A stretch of 64,000 nt of DNA from Tetraselmis striata. Taxonomy: Eukaryota > Chlorophyta > Chlorodendrophyceae > Chlorodendrales > Chlorodendraceae. Under the pieces are notes generated by a model. That model was given only the letters and a program-made list of their open reading frames with translations. It was not told the DNA's origin and made no database searches. The stretch spans positions 62,001 through 126,000 of the forward strand of contig VCJN01000565.1 of assembly GCA_006384855.1 (NCBI GenBank), given 5' to 3'. The position numbers were made by a program, and so were the translations under genes. Positions 32,687 to 44,100 of the stretch are shown one piece after another. How positions within the stretch are numbered: position 1 is the first letter of the stretch; the number at the start of each line of letters is the position of its first letter.

Positions 32687-33671
32687 CTATTTGCCCATCA
32701 ATCCATGCAGAATGGCCAAGTTGCGCTTGCACATCTGGGTGTGCGGGTGCGCCTCCCCCAGCGCCGCCCTGCGCCCCTCCAGCGCCTGCTTGTACAGGAG
32801 CGCCGCCGCCGCATAGTCGCCCTTGGACCAGTACAGGCCGGCCAGGTTGTTGATGGAGGTCAAGGTGTCGGGGTGCGCCTCCCCCAGCGCCGCCCTGCAC
32901 CCCTCCAGCGCCTGCTTGTACAGGGGCTCCGCCGCCGCATAGTCGCCCTTGGCCTTGTACAGGCCGGCCAGGTTGCTGATGGAGGCCAAGGTGGAGGGGT
33001 GCGCCTCCCCCAGCGCCGCCCTGCGCCCCTCCAGCGCCGCCTTGTACAGGGGCTCCGCCGCCGCATAGTCGCCCTTGGCTCGGTACAGGATGGCCAGGTT
33101 GTTGATGGAGGTCAAGGTGGAGGGGTGCGCCTCCCCCAGCGCCGCCCTGCGCCCCTCCAGCGCCTGCTTGAACACGGGCTCCGCCGCGGCATAGTCGCCC
33201 TTGGTATGGTACAGGGCGCCCGGGTCGTAGATGGAGGCCAAGGTGTCGGGGTGCGCCTCCCCCAGCGCCGCCCTGCACCCCTCCATCGCATGCTTGTACA
33301 GGGGCTCCGCCGCGGCATAGTCGCCCTTGGCTTGGTACAGGGCGCCCAGGTTGTAGATGGAGGCCAAGGTGGAGGGGTGCGCCTCCCGCAGCGCCGCCCT
33401 ATGCCCCTCCAGCGCCTGCTTGTACACGGACTCCGCCGCGGCATAGTCGACCTTGGCATGGTACACGATGGCCAAGCAGGTGATGGAGTCCAAGGTGTCG
33501 GGGTGCGCCTCCCCCAGCGCCGCCATGCGCCCCTTCAGCGCCTGCTTGTACAGGGGCTCCGCCGCGGCATAGTCGCCCTTGGCCTGGTACACGGCTCCCA
33601 GGTTGCCGATGGAGGTCAAGGTGGAGGGGTGCGCTTCCAACAGCACCGCCTTGCGCCCCTCCAGCGCCTGC
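32687..33671 (-). CDS. Kinesin light chain-type TPR protein, 3' part
   Basis: About 328 codons of tandem 42-residue TPRs ending in a TAG at 32687. The consensus is GEAHPDTLASIxNLAxLYxxKG, then DYAAAEPLYKQALEGRRAAL; seven full repeats and a partial one are visible. At the DNA level the 126-base units are very similar to each other, as if homogenised by recombination. The 5' side stops sharply at 33671/33672 inside a repeat, at CCTCGCAG, which could be a splice acceptor, or the breakpoint where other sequence has joined. The N-terminal effector module seen in the related gene at 1-966 is missing here. TPRs of this kind bind protein partners; nothing specific can be said. Confidence 0.8.
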
Positions 33672-33689
33672 GAGGACTACATGGTAACC

Positions 33690-35728
33690 GCAAACGTGGG
33701 GAAACAACTTGCTGAGGAAGCAGAGGTGGAGTACTCGCGCCTCGTGAACAGAGGGGCTCGGCTGATGCAGGTTACCACCCATGTCTTGCCCACCTATGTT
33801 CCCAACGTGATGGTCTCCAATATGACCCTCGTAGGTAAGACTTGCATGGACTGCTGCGTACTAAAGACCCCTTCTCCGGTTTACCAGAAACGATTACACC
33901 CTTCGTGGGCAGTCGAGGACAGCGCGGAGCCCTTTGTACAACAACCGGCTGAGGGCGTAGCCGGACCTGGGCATGAGGAAAAATTGCCTGAGCCGCGTGC
34001 CTCGCAATCGACTGTGACCAACTCTTCCGCACGCGGTGCGTCTGTTTCTCAAGACTCGGTGTACGACGCTACCCAACCCGAATTTCACCTCAGTTCGGAC
34101 GGGGGGGTTTCGGAAGAGGACGAGCCGGCTCCGCCAACGGCACCTGCGTCCCCGGCTATCGAGCTTCTCGAGTCACCCACGCCTGAGGTACTGCCTTGCT
34201 TTGGCCCTCCTGCAAGCGTGCGCCTTAATCTTCTTGAATTTCTTGTTTGCAAGTACTTAGTCGGTGCCCCGTGTTGCCCAGCCTGGCGGACCACCTCAGC
34301 AAGTTGATCCTCGTCTACGCCGCGGATGGGACCCCAATTACGAGAACTTCGACGACTGGTTCTCGGTATGGCCCGAGCCTGAGTCGTTGTACGGCGAGGA
34401 TTACGGCAACTTGCACTATGCGATGTGCAAGTGGCTCCGAGATTGGGAGTTCGATAAATTTGACATCGAGTATCAGTACGCCTTCCTGGAGGGTTTCCTG
34501 CGCTTATGCCCGCCGCCGCCTGGCGTGGAATTTCGTTTCTGTCGTGCGAGCATGGACTACTCAAGGCGAGGCTTTCCGAATTTTGTGTCTAGGCATGAGT
34601 CGTCATGTGGCCGCCGAGACCCGGCCCCCGAAGGCGTACTTGTTTTTTGGTTCCACATAATGTATCCCTGGGGTTCGAGGGCCTGGGAGCGGCCAGAGTC
34701 GTTGCCGTTTCCCAAGTCCACTGAAGCGGGCGGGCACTTCGCCATCGCGGTATGGACAACTCGTGACGGGCGTGCAGTTGCGCCGGTTTTCCTATATGAC
34801 AGCTACTATCGTGTCCCATCGGGTGGTGTACATGCCGACCAGCGCCAATACGTTGGTTGCGAGAAGGCCTTGTGGGAGATTCTGCGCACCACAGACATGG
34901 CACGGATGCCCGCTGTCCTACGTGGTCGTGTCAGCCAACATGATGGTAAATATGCGAACTCGTGCTGCATGCGCGCTGGACTGGGAGGCCGCGCGTTCGT
35001 GTTCGTCGTGTGCCGAGAGTTCTGGCGCGCCCGCGTTGCCCGGACCTTCGATAGGCCGCCGCCGCTTCGTGTCGAGACCCCAGAGTTGCGGCGATTCGGT
35101 GTGGATGCCTTGGTTCATGGTGACTGGTCTGGGCCTGACCCCCTTCGAGGGGCCGGTGAGGAGGGGGAAGATGAGTTTTCTGCGTTGCCTCATCGACGGC
35201 GTTCCGTGGGACGTGTTCCCGCCGGGAGTGGGCATGTCGTGGTGGGGCGCTGAGCAGATCTCCCGGAGCCTGGACTTGGCGCGCACGAAGTTCACGGCTA
35301 GTCAGGGTCCTTGGCGGTGGCCATATGTGGTGCCGAAACGGGACAACCCTCATGCCAGGCAGATGCTTCAGAACGCCGCCCCAAACAACGTCACGTGGAA
35401 TAACATCACGTGGTCCCGAGCCGTGGACGCCGTTGTTATGGTCGAGTGTGGCGGCGTCGACGGAATCTCGCGCCACACAGGGCACAATATCCGCATGTTC
35501 CGGGACTTGCAGAGGGTGCCTCCGCGTGCTGGTCCTTGGACGCCCGCGCAGCTTATGCAAGCCCGCATACTCCGCTGCGCGACGTGCTTGGGCAACGCCG
35601 ACCCCAGACCCAACCACCCGGCAGGGCCTGTCCCTCATTTCGACGGGGCGGTGGTGGAGCACCACTGGCAGCCCGTCTTGCTTCCAGTGCAACCACCCCG
35701 ATCACCATCGCCTCCTCGACTTGAACAG
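33690..35728 (+). CDS. ULP1-like (C48) cysteine protease region of the plus-strand element gene
   Basis: The frame is open from 33672; ATG 33690 is the first start. Residues 1-166 contain a Cys pair (KTCMDCC) and a Ser/Pro/Glu-rich linker. An intron, 34188-34260 (GAG|GTACTG to ACTTAG), joins in phase 0 to SVPRVAQPGG. The protease-like part has AGGHFAIAVWTTRDG (His), APVFLYDSYYRV (Asp) and SQHDGKYANSCCMRAGL (Gln and Cys), the H-D-Q-C order of ULP1/SENP enzymes; the Gln-Cys spacing is a little long. Near 35,130-35,160 the frame changes, by indel or an unseen intron, and continues with DVFPPGVGMSWWGAEQ, RMFRDLQRVPPRAGP and ILRCATCLGNADP, ending at 35728 (LEQ|) before the first cassette intron. 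Protease identity is inference from motif order. Confidence 0.5.
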
Positions 35729-38188
35729 GTGTGTTTACTACTCGACACGCATCTATTCCACTACGCACCCGTGTCTTTTCCGGCATGCTAATTTAGTCGC
35801 CATCGCACCTTGCCCGCCGCAGGCCCCGAGCGCGGGAGCTGGTCCGAGCGACGCACCCCCTCGCGTGTTTGCTGCCGAGCCGCAGCCGGCATCGACAGGG
35901 GCGCCGGCTGTCGCCAAGGTGGGATGGCCGCGCTGCACCTTTGTTGCCGTTGCGCACCTGTTACTTTTACGGCATGCTAATTTAGTCGCCATCGCATGTT
36001 GCCCCCCGCAGACCCCGAGCGCAGGAGCTGGTCCGAGCGACGCACCCCTTCGAAGCGCTCCGCACGAGTTGCAGCCAACATCGACAGGGGCGCCGGCTGT
36101 CGCCAAGGTGGGATGGCCGCGCTGCACCGTGTTGCCGCTGCGCACCAGTTACTTTTACGGCAGGCTAATTGAGTCGCCATCGCACGTTGCCCCCCGCATA
36201 CCCCGAGCGCAGGAGCTGGTCCGAGCGACGCACCCCCTCGCGTGTTTGCTGCCGAGCCGCAGCCGGCATCGACAGGGGCGCCGGCTGTCGCCAAGGTGGG
36301 ATGGCCGCGCTGCACCGTGTTGCCGCTGCGCACCAGTTACTTTTACGGCATGCTAATTGAGTCGCCATCGCACGTTGCCCCCCGCAGACCCCGAGCGCAT
36401 GAGCTGGTCCGAGCGACGCACCCCCTGGAAGCGCTCCGCACGAGTTGCAGCCAGCATCGACAGGGGCGCCGGCTGTCGCCAAGGTGGGATGGCCGCGCTG
36501 CACCGTGTTGCCGCTGCGCACCTGTTACTTTTACGGCAGGCTAATTGAGTCGCCATCGCACGTTGCCCCCCCATAGACCCCGAGCGCAGGAGCTGGTCCG
36601 AGCGACGCACCCCCTCGAAGCGCTCCGCACGAGTTGCAGCCGGCATCGACAGGGGCGCCGGCTGTCGCCAAGGTGGGATGGCCGCGCTGCAACTTTGTTG
36701 CCACCGCGCACCAGTTACTTTTACGGCATGCTAATTGAGTCGCCATCGCACCTTGCCCGCCGCAGACCCCGAGCGCAGGAGCTGGTCCGAGCGACGCACC
36801 CCTTCGAAGCGCTCCGCACGAGTTGCAGCCGGCATCGACAAGGGCGCCGGCTGTCGCCAAGGTGGGATGGCCGCGCTGCACCGTGTTGCCGCTGCGCACC
36901 AGTTACCTTTATGGCAGGCTAATTGAGTCGCCATCGCACGTTGCCCCCCCACAGACCCCGAGCGCAGGAGCTGGTCCGAGCGACGCACCCCCTCGAAGCG
37001 CTCCGCACGATTTGCAGCCGGCATCGACAGGGGCGCCGGCTGTCGCCAAGGTGGGATGGCCGCGCTGCAACTTTGTTGCCACCGCGCACCAGTTACTTTT
37101 ACGGCATGCTAACTGAGTCGCCATCGCACGTTGCCCCGCCGCAGACCCCGAGCGCGGGAGCTGGTCCGAGCGACGCACCCCTTCGAAGCGCTCCGCACGA
37201 GTTGCAGCCGGCATCGACAGGGGCGCCGGCTGTCGCCAAGGTGGGATGGCCGCGCTGCAACTATGTTGCCACCGCGCCCCTTGATACTTTTACGGCAGGC
37301 TAACTGAGTCGCCATCGCACGTTGCCCCGCCGCAGACCCCGAGCGCAGGAGCTGGTCCGAGCGACGCACCCCCTTGCGTGTTTGCTGCCGAGCCGCAGCC
37401 GGCATCGACAGGGGCGCCGGCTGTCGCCAAGGTGGGATGGCCGCGCTGCACCGTGTTGCCACTGCGCCCCTTGATACTTTTACGGCAGGCTCACTTAATC
37501 GCCATCGCACGTTGCCCCCCGCAGACCCCGAGCGCAGGAGCTGGTCCGAGCGACGCACCCCCTCGCGTGTTTGCTGCCGAGCCGCAGCCGGCATCGACAG
37601 GGGCGCCGGCTGTCGCCAAGGTGGGATGGCCGCGCTGCACCGTGTTGCCGCTGCGCACCAGTTACTTTTACGGCATGCTAATTGAGTCGCCATCGCACGT
37701 TGCCCCCCGCAGACCCCGAGCGCAGGAGCTGGTCCGAGCGACGCACCCCCTTGCGTGTTTGCTGCCGAGCCGCAGCCGGCATCGACAGGGGCGCCGGCTG
37801 TCGCCAAGGTGGGATGGCCGCGCTGCACCGTGTTGCCACTGCGCCCCTTGATACTTTTACGGCAGGCTAATTGAGTCGCCATTGCACGTTGCCCCCCGCA
37901 GACCCCGAGCGCATGAGTTGGTCCGAGCGACGCACCCCCTCGCGTGCTTGCTGCCGAGCCGCAGCCGGCATCGACAGGGGCGCCGGCTGTCGCCAAGGTG
38001 GGATGGCCGCGCTGCACCTTTGTTGCCACTGCGCACCATGATACTTTTACGGAAGGCTAATTGAGTCGCCATCGCTCGTTGGCCCCCGCACACCCCGAGC
38101 GCAGAGGCTGCCCCGAGCGACGCACCCCGTCGCCCGAAACAGAGCAAGACTGCAGAGATGCTCGCCAAAGTTACAAAGCAAAAGGTGT
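35729..38188 (+). repeat. Array of exon-intron cassettes (12 units of about 188 bases)
   Basis: Twelve units repeat head to tail. Each has a 96-base segment starting (A/G)CCCCGAGCGC and ending GCTGTCGCCAAG, then a 92-95 base segment starting GTGGGATGGCC and ending at CGCAG. The second segment looks like an intron: GT donor, branch-like GCTAATTGAG about 35 bases before the end, AG acceptor. The first is an open 32-codon exon (TPSAGAGPSDAP, then VFAAEPQP or SAPHELQP, then ASTGAPAVAK), phase 0 at both ends. Exon starts: 35823, 36012, 36200, 36388, 36577, 36766, 36955, 37145, 37336, 37525, 37713, 37902. All twelve are exactly 96 bases. A divergent thirteenth exon starts at 38092. Acceptors of units 3 and 13 are mutated (CAT, CAC). 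Type A exons are 1, 3 and 9-12; type B are 2 and 4-8. Confidence 0.85.
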
Positions 38189-38235
38189 GTACGTGATTTG
38201 TGCCGTTGCCTGTCACTCATCATTTTAAGTTGTAG

Positions 38236-40318
38236 GTAAGACTTGCGCGCTTTGTCAGGGCATGAAGGGTGGGCAAAGGCAACCGTGCAAGCATAACCCG
38301 GCATTTGTGAGCGCTCGGACTACATCCCGTCGTCTCGCTACTGCAGCCAACGAGGACGCTGAGGACGACTTTCAGCCTCGGCCGAAGCGTAAGGCGTCTC
38401 AACCTAGCCGGCGCGGAGCCTTCGAGCCCGTGGGACCCGCATGGCGGGTGACACGCCGTCGGTGCGCACTTCTGCGCATGTCCCTCGGCCCGCCGGGGGT
38501 TCTTCCGGTCTTCATACAAGCTTACCGGCTCCTCCGCGTTGGGGCCAAAAAGGAGCACGCAGCCGTCCCCAGGGTGAGCGTCTCCTGCCTAAGGCACAGG
38601 CGACGGCGGGTAAGCCCAGGACCGCGGCAAAGCCGGGTACAGCCGAAGCGGCTGAGACACACACAATGGGCCTTGCGAGTGCGTCGACTGTGCGGGCGCC
38701 GACGCCAACAGGAGCCGAGGACTCGCGGTTTCCATTCAGGGCAGCCAACCTCGTCGCGCGACACAATACTACTCCTCGGTTGTCTGTTACAACTGCTAAC
38801 CGTCGAGACCTCGTCGACCCCAGGTATCGTGTCAGATCGGCTACTCAGGGTGCCAAGACTGCGCCGCCAAGGCAAGAACCTTTCCTGCAGCGCGCTGTGG
38901 GGAACGCCGATTTTTTAGCTAGGAAGCAACTCAGCTTCGTAGTCGAGGAAGAACTCGGCACGAAGATGGCGACGTTGCAGACTCACTTGCTGCTCACTTG
39001 CCCCGACTTCTTCCTCGCCGGCGAGAGGAATCCTCTCATTCGCATTGGAGACCGGAGCCAGATGGTCATGCACCTTTCAGGCGAGCGTCCCGCCCCCACC
39101 CCCTCCCCCCCAACGCGGTCCCACTCCAATAATACATGCAGGCAAATTTCTAAGTCGATTGATGACCGTCCTTGTTTTCAGGCCCTGAAGACCCCCGCTG
39201 CCTAGTGCCGAATTCTCTAGAGGAGTCGCTGTGCATTGTTCTGCTAGATACGGAAGATGGCCTACATCTCTACGGGGAGCTCCAACACGTCTTCAACGGG
39301 ATCATACAGAAGGCTCATTCTTTCCTCCGACTCGGTGAGTCGATGATGCCCGCCACGCAGTCGTTGGTTTTCGTGCCCTCCGGCGCGGACATCGGCCTGC
39401 CCGCTGTCAGCGCCCACCGAGGCACAATCGTGTTGCTCTTCTACTGGGGATGTTGTAGCCCTCTTCATCTCGTGCGTCACGGAGCGGACATTAGTCTCGA
39501 GGACGCGATGGCGTGGGTGTCTCCGACGTTGGTGAGACCCCCCCCCCCCCCCCCCCCCCCGCCCATTCAGCTCGGAATGATTGTAATCCAACCTGCGGTA
39601 GGTTGCTTAGAAGGATGTACACGGCGCAGGTTGCGCAAGCCGCGGCATCGTGCCTGGGCCTGGAAGAGTTTCTGCGGAGGTATTGGCCTCGCGTGCTCGG
39701 AAACGTGAGGGTAGGTGGAAATCTCTGCGAGGACCGCCCGGCTGCTGCGAGGGCCATGGCGCCGTGGGGGGCGGTAGACGCGGACTACGTTCATGTGTGC
39801 GGTGGCAGCCGCTTGCGAGCCTCGCATTCGATGCCCGGCCTGGTTGTCGCGCTTGCGGGAGAACGCGTGGTTCGGGAGCCAGCCTTCAAGTCGGTGCCAA
39901 TTACTGGTTGCGAGTCGTGCCGAGGAAACAAAGCCGCGGGGTACCTTTACGGCTACGTTTGTCTCACCCCTCAGACCGGAGTGCCTGCACCGCCTCCGGA
40001 TTGGCAGCTAACCCCGCCGACGATGGTTTTCAATCCTGACCTCTTCCCGGACACTTACATCAACAGCACATACAAGAGGCACCAGTTGCAGATTCCTCGT
40101 CTGATCGAAGTCTGCCGTCAGTACGGGCGCCTTGACCCTGCCGCGCTGTTCGTTGACAACCCGTTAATCGCTGCGGATATCAGGCAATACCTTGACGACG
40201 AGTGCGGCTCACCGCCGCCAGAGGAGAAGTTCCCAACATCCGAAGAAGATTTCGCCCACCTGTCCCCTCTCGCCCCCCCCCCCCCCCCCCATCCACCACC
40301 ACCATGTGTCCATACCGT
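38236..40318 (+). CDS. Downstream part of the plus-strand element gene, unknown domain
   Basis: If the last cassette exon is spliced at 38188 (GTACGT donor) to 38236, the frame reads KVCKTCALCQG followed by CKHNPAF, a possible zinc-binding cluster; that intron would be only 47 bases. The frame shifts once between 38,440 and 38,560. It goes on through ADFLARKQLSFVVEEELG, then a GC-AG intron (39081-39181), LCIVLLDTEDGLHLYGELQH, then an intron with a C22 run (39532-39629) that joins in phase to VAQAAASCLGLEEFLRRYW. The rest (ITGCESCRGNKAAGYLYGYV, PDLFPDTYINSTYKRHQLQI) ends in Pro-rich sequence at a C run and TAA 40318. No family recognised. In-phase introns support a real, once expressed gene. 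Confidence 0.5.
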
Positions 40319-40371
40319 GTAAACACAACTCTTCTGGTATGTAGCCAACCACCACCTCGCCAATTGTGCAG

Positions 40372-40989
40372 GTCTCAGTGTGTCGCGGCACCTAGCCTTG
40401 GCAGCACTCGGCAACAATTCTACGCGCGACTGGCGTGCCTGGGGAATGCCAGGGGAGTGGACCCAAGGCCACATTACTCGAGCTTTCTCCGTATTCACGT
40501 CGCTACGTCCGCAAGAAATACCACCCATTATACCGACTGCATGGGAGTATGACGTGATCAAGACGAGCGTTGCGAGTTTTCAGGGCTCGGTGATTTGGGA
40601 CCCCTGCGCCGGGACAGGAGGTACAAAAGTTGCGTTTCGAAGCATTGCCAAACGAATTTGGATGAGTGATGTGATCGACTATGGCTGCGCATACTTTGTC
40701 GCCGACGCGCTTTTACCTGAAACACATGACAGCGTAAGGTTGCGATAATACCCCTCGCCGTATATAATTTTCACGTCGCCGTGGTTCAGCATGTTGGACA
40801 TGTTTGTACCGGTGGCACTGGCGTCGAGCGCCACGTTGCTTTGCGTGCAAGTCCCGCACACGTATCTGTCACAGGGCCCAAAGCCCAGGTTGGAGTTCTT
40901 CGCGTCACTGGCAGGGCAGAAACGCCTATGCATTCTATACTCATCACGAACAGAAACCCGTCGACAAACATGCGCGCTATGTGGCTTGT
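40372..40989 (+). pseudogene. Methyltransferase-like protein with one in-frame stop
   Basis: A likely acceptor (CAATTGTGCAG) precedes the frame. It contains SVIWDPCAGTGGTKVAFRS, a glycine-rich AdoMet-binding motif I, followed by RIWMSDVIDYGCAYFVADAL (acidic motif II region). After a TAA at 40746 the same frame continues with YIIFTSPWFSMLDMFVPVAL, where SPWF sits at the place of the (D/N/S)PP(Y/F/W) catalytic motif of amino-methyltransferases, then VQVPHTYLSQGPKPRLEFFA, ending at 40989. The uninterrupted frame on both sides of one stop shows a single disabling change. I recall similar short proteins in algal transposons. It may be the last domain of the upstream gene or a separate ORF. Substrate unknown; adenine or another amino group in nucleic acid is likely. 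Confidence 0.6.
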
Positions 40990-41120
40990 GATATGTAAGG
41001 GAGGCGTTGTAATCGACAATTACATAACGGAGGTCGCGTTATCGCAAAGGATCCCCTTGCTGATAGAGCCATTGCGCGCATAGAATGGACACTGAGGCCA
41101 GATGTAACTCTACTTTGTCG

Positions 41121-44100
41121 CTAGCGATGCCTGCCTCGAAGAGTCTCCGCCAAGGACATGTCGAGTTCAGCCGCGCCGTCATTTCCACTGTCTGCCTCTA
41201 AATGGGGGGAAGTTCTGGGGGTTGCGACTTGGTCGAAAGCGGGATCGTAGCTCGGCAGCTTTAGCAACCTCTTCGGCGGTCGTTCTCTGCGGCGTGGCTT
41301 CCTAGACCATAAGATATCAGGGCTGGAAGTAGGTTGGACACCGAATTCGGCATCCAGCTCGGCCATGAGTCGACGACGCTCGTCATCCGGAGAGACGGCG
41401 GCAACTACCTTACTGACGGGGACTTGAAGCCTCCGTTTATTGACGGAGTTGTCGCGGTCACGTGGCGCGGCCTTCGATACGCAAGGGTTGGGCCGCGCGC
41501 GCTTGCGGGACTGCAGGCCCCTTGCGTGTCCTGCGGGCGTACTCTGCTCAAGCTGCCGTGGCGCATCGTCGTGCGCCGCGACTGGTTTAGCGCCGGCTTT
41601 TCGAGGTCGGCCGCGCTTGCGGGGTTGCAGCCCGCTACTCTTCTCCGGTGGGGGTCCCTGAAGTCCGTCGATGGGCCCGGCAACGCCCTTGGCCGTTGTA
41701 GCTGCCGAAGGCACATGCATGGGGGCGGTCGCGCCCGAGTGCCATTTGGCCCCTACCAAGCCCCGCCGGCGATACGCTAAGGTCCAGGCATGCCAGGACT
41801 CCCATGGGGACCGAAGGTGAAACAGGCTTGCGGGGACGCCCGCGCTTGCGGGGCTCCAGCCCGTCGCAAGCGCATGTGTCCTCCGCGGGGACAGGTGAAT
41901 CTTGTATTTGCTGAAGATCGGCCACACGTTCTGTGACAAGCGTTGTAACTGACGGTGTCGCCGGGAGAATGGGCGCCGGGGGCTGACGCGGTTGACGCGC
42001 AGTCGCGACAATGCCCGAACGACCTGCGCCTCGTCCTCGCCCTGGAGCCCTGCCTCGTCCACGCCTCCCAACACCCCCTCGTCCCGGTCACGCATGCGCC
42101 CTGCGCCGTCTGGTGGTTGGACCTGCAAAGCTGGAACGCCGTGCGCAGCTCGGTGCGGCGGGTTCTTGCCCGCCATGCCTACGACGCCCTGCTCGAAACG
42201 CATGCGAACATCCGTATCGTGAAGTGCACGCCAGAGATAAAGGTGGCTGCACTGCCGGTACCTTCTGAACTCGTCGCAGTCGCAGGAAACCCCGTTGTCG
42301 CCCGCAGAAACGCACTTCAGTCGACAACAAACTCTGCGGACGGCTTGCAAGGAGCGACAAGGTTGGGGCAGCATTCCTCGCCTACTGTTGGTATACGCGA
42401 CAATGCGCGCCAGGGTGACTTGGTCCTCGGAGTGGTAGTCGGCGTTAACGGACAACTCGCCGTCATGCCACATGTAGAGCTTTAGCCCACGCCTGTCCGG
42501 ATTTAAGAAGTCATTAGCGCCATGAATGTAGTGCGAGAATTCCTGTTGCAAACCGGAGTTGAAGTCCTCGTACAACTCAGTGTGTTGCGCGCCTTGATGC
42601 TTGCATAGGTCGGGGAAGCCCTCCTCGAGCAAAGTGTCAGTCGGCCGGCGACGTTTGCCAAACTGTTCGTCGCATTTGCTTGCGCGGTGCCAGCTCTCCT
42701 GCGAGTTTGTAGACGCAGGAACACCTGCTACACCTGGGGCGCAGTTGATCCAGGTTAGGTTGTTGCCTAAGTACTCGTTCTCGAGCCAGCGCGCCGCCCG
42801 TCTCTCACCAACTCGACGCCACTCCGCCATCAAAACCTCGGCGACGGCTTCAGCTTGCTCGCGTGTACTGCTTTCGTAGATCGTGGTGATAGTCTCCAGA
42901 CACAACGATTTGTTGCGTTCGTGAGTGAGGACACAGTAGCTGCGGCCATCCTCCTTCAACCTAGTGCCCCTGGTTTTAATCTTCCGAAAGAGGTGGTGGT
43001 AGCAGGTAACAGCCTGCGGCGTCGGTTATAACACACGTTCAAGCAAGTTATGTGGTCCGACCCGATTCCAACTTAAAGACAAAGAGATAGACGGGCGTCA
43101 CCTTGGCCGCGGGGAACATCGTCCTAATTGCCAAAACCACTCCAGAGCCCTTGTCGGAGACAACTGCACTAGGGTCGAGGGCGACGCCAAAAAGCTCGCG
43201 ACAGGTTGACGAGAGACCCCGAAAGAGTGTCAGAAAGGCAGGCGCAGTCTCAGAGCGAGCGAAGCAAAACGCAATTGGCAAGAACGTGTTGACGAGTTTC
43301 CGTTTGAAGCTGGATTTTCTGATCGTAGTCGTGCCGACTGTCACAAGGACCCACTTGTTGAACGACACCTTGTGCGTGCCGTCAGTCATAAGGTGCAAGT
43401 GCAGTCCAGAAAGCAAAGCCATCCGAAGCGTGCTCAAGAGCTCGAGTGAAGAAAACGCCACAGCACTCGACTCCTCATCTACTCCGTCTCGGAGCACAAC
43501 CAAGTCAGTTTCTGACACTCTATCCAACGCAGTCCTTGATGGCAATGCCTTTGACTCGGCCCACTCGCGCAGATCGTGAAAAGATGTGAGCTGAAACGCT
43601 CCTTTGCCGAGCTTGATCAAATACTTTTTCCACCGCCGTAGCTGAGTCAAGAGCTGGGGCCGCATGCCATCCAGGACTCCGGCAGCGCGTATGGTCGAGC
43701 GTGGTACATGATCCAACGCATTCTTTGGCGACATTCCCCGAAGCAGGAGCGGCTGCGGTATGCCCCGACGAAGCGACTGAGGTACACCCTCCCCACCACG
43801 GATCTCGACAAGTGTAGTCGTGTGAACATCGTTGCTGAACTGCAACTCCCACTTGCCGGTTTGCTTGTTGACAACCGCGCGCATCCGGGCCAGGCAGGCT
43901 ACATGCTGCCGGCACAAGTACACCTGTAAACATAGTTCCGTTGGTTCAACCGCAGGTGACTGCTACCTGCACGCGGAAATTATTTGACGAGGGGCAGCAT
44001 ACCTTTGTAGACGCCGAGGCATACAAGAACCGCCATTTAGTAGGGAGGCCTGAGATCACCGACTTGACCGCTTTGTAGTCGGCATATTCAGTGTGGCCGT

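Noticed and set aside
37109-38029. Long minus-strand ORF (306 codons) and similar ORFs on both strands through 35.7-38.1 kb
   Set aside because: They are shadows of the 188-base repeat. Frames change between copies, and the plus-strand exon/intron reading explains the constant 96-base part better.
35729-38188. CRISPR array
   Set aside because: The units are 188 bases and similar along their whole length, with no unique spacers, and the DNA is eukaryotic.
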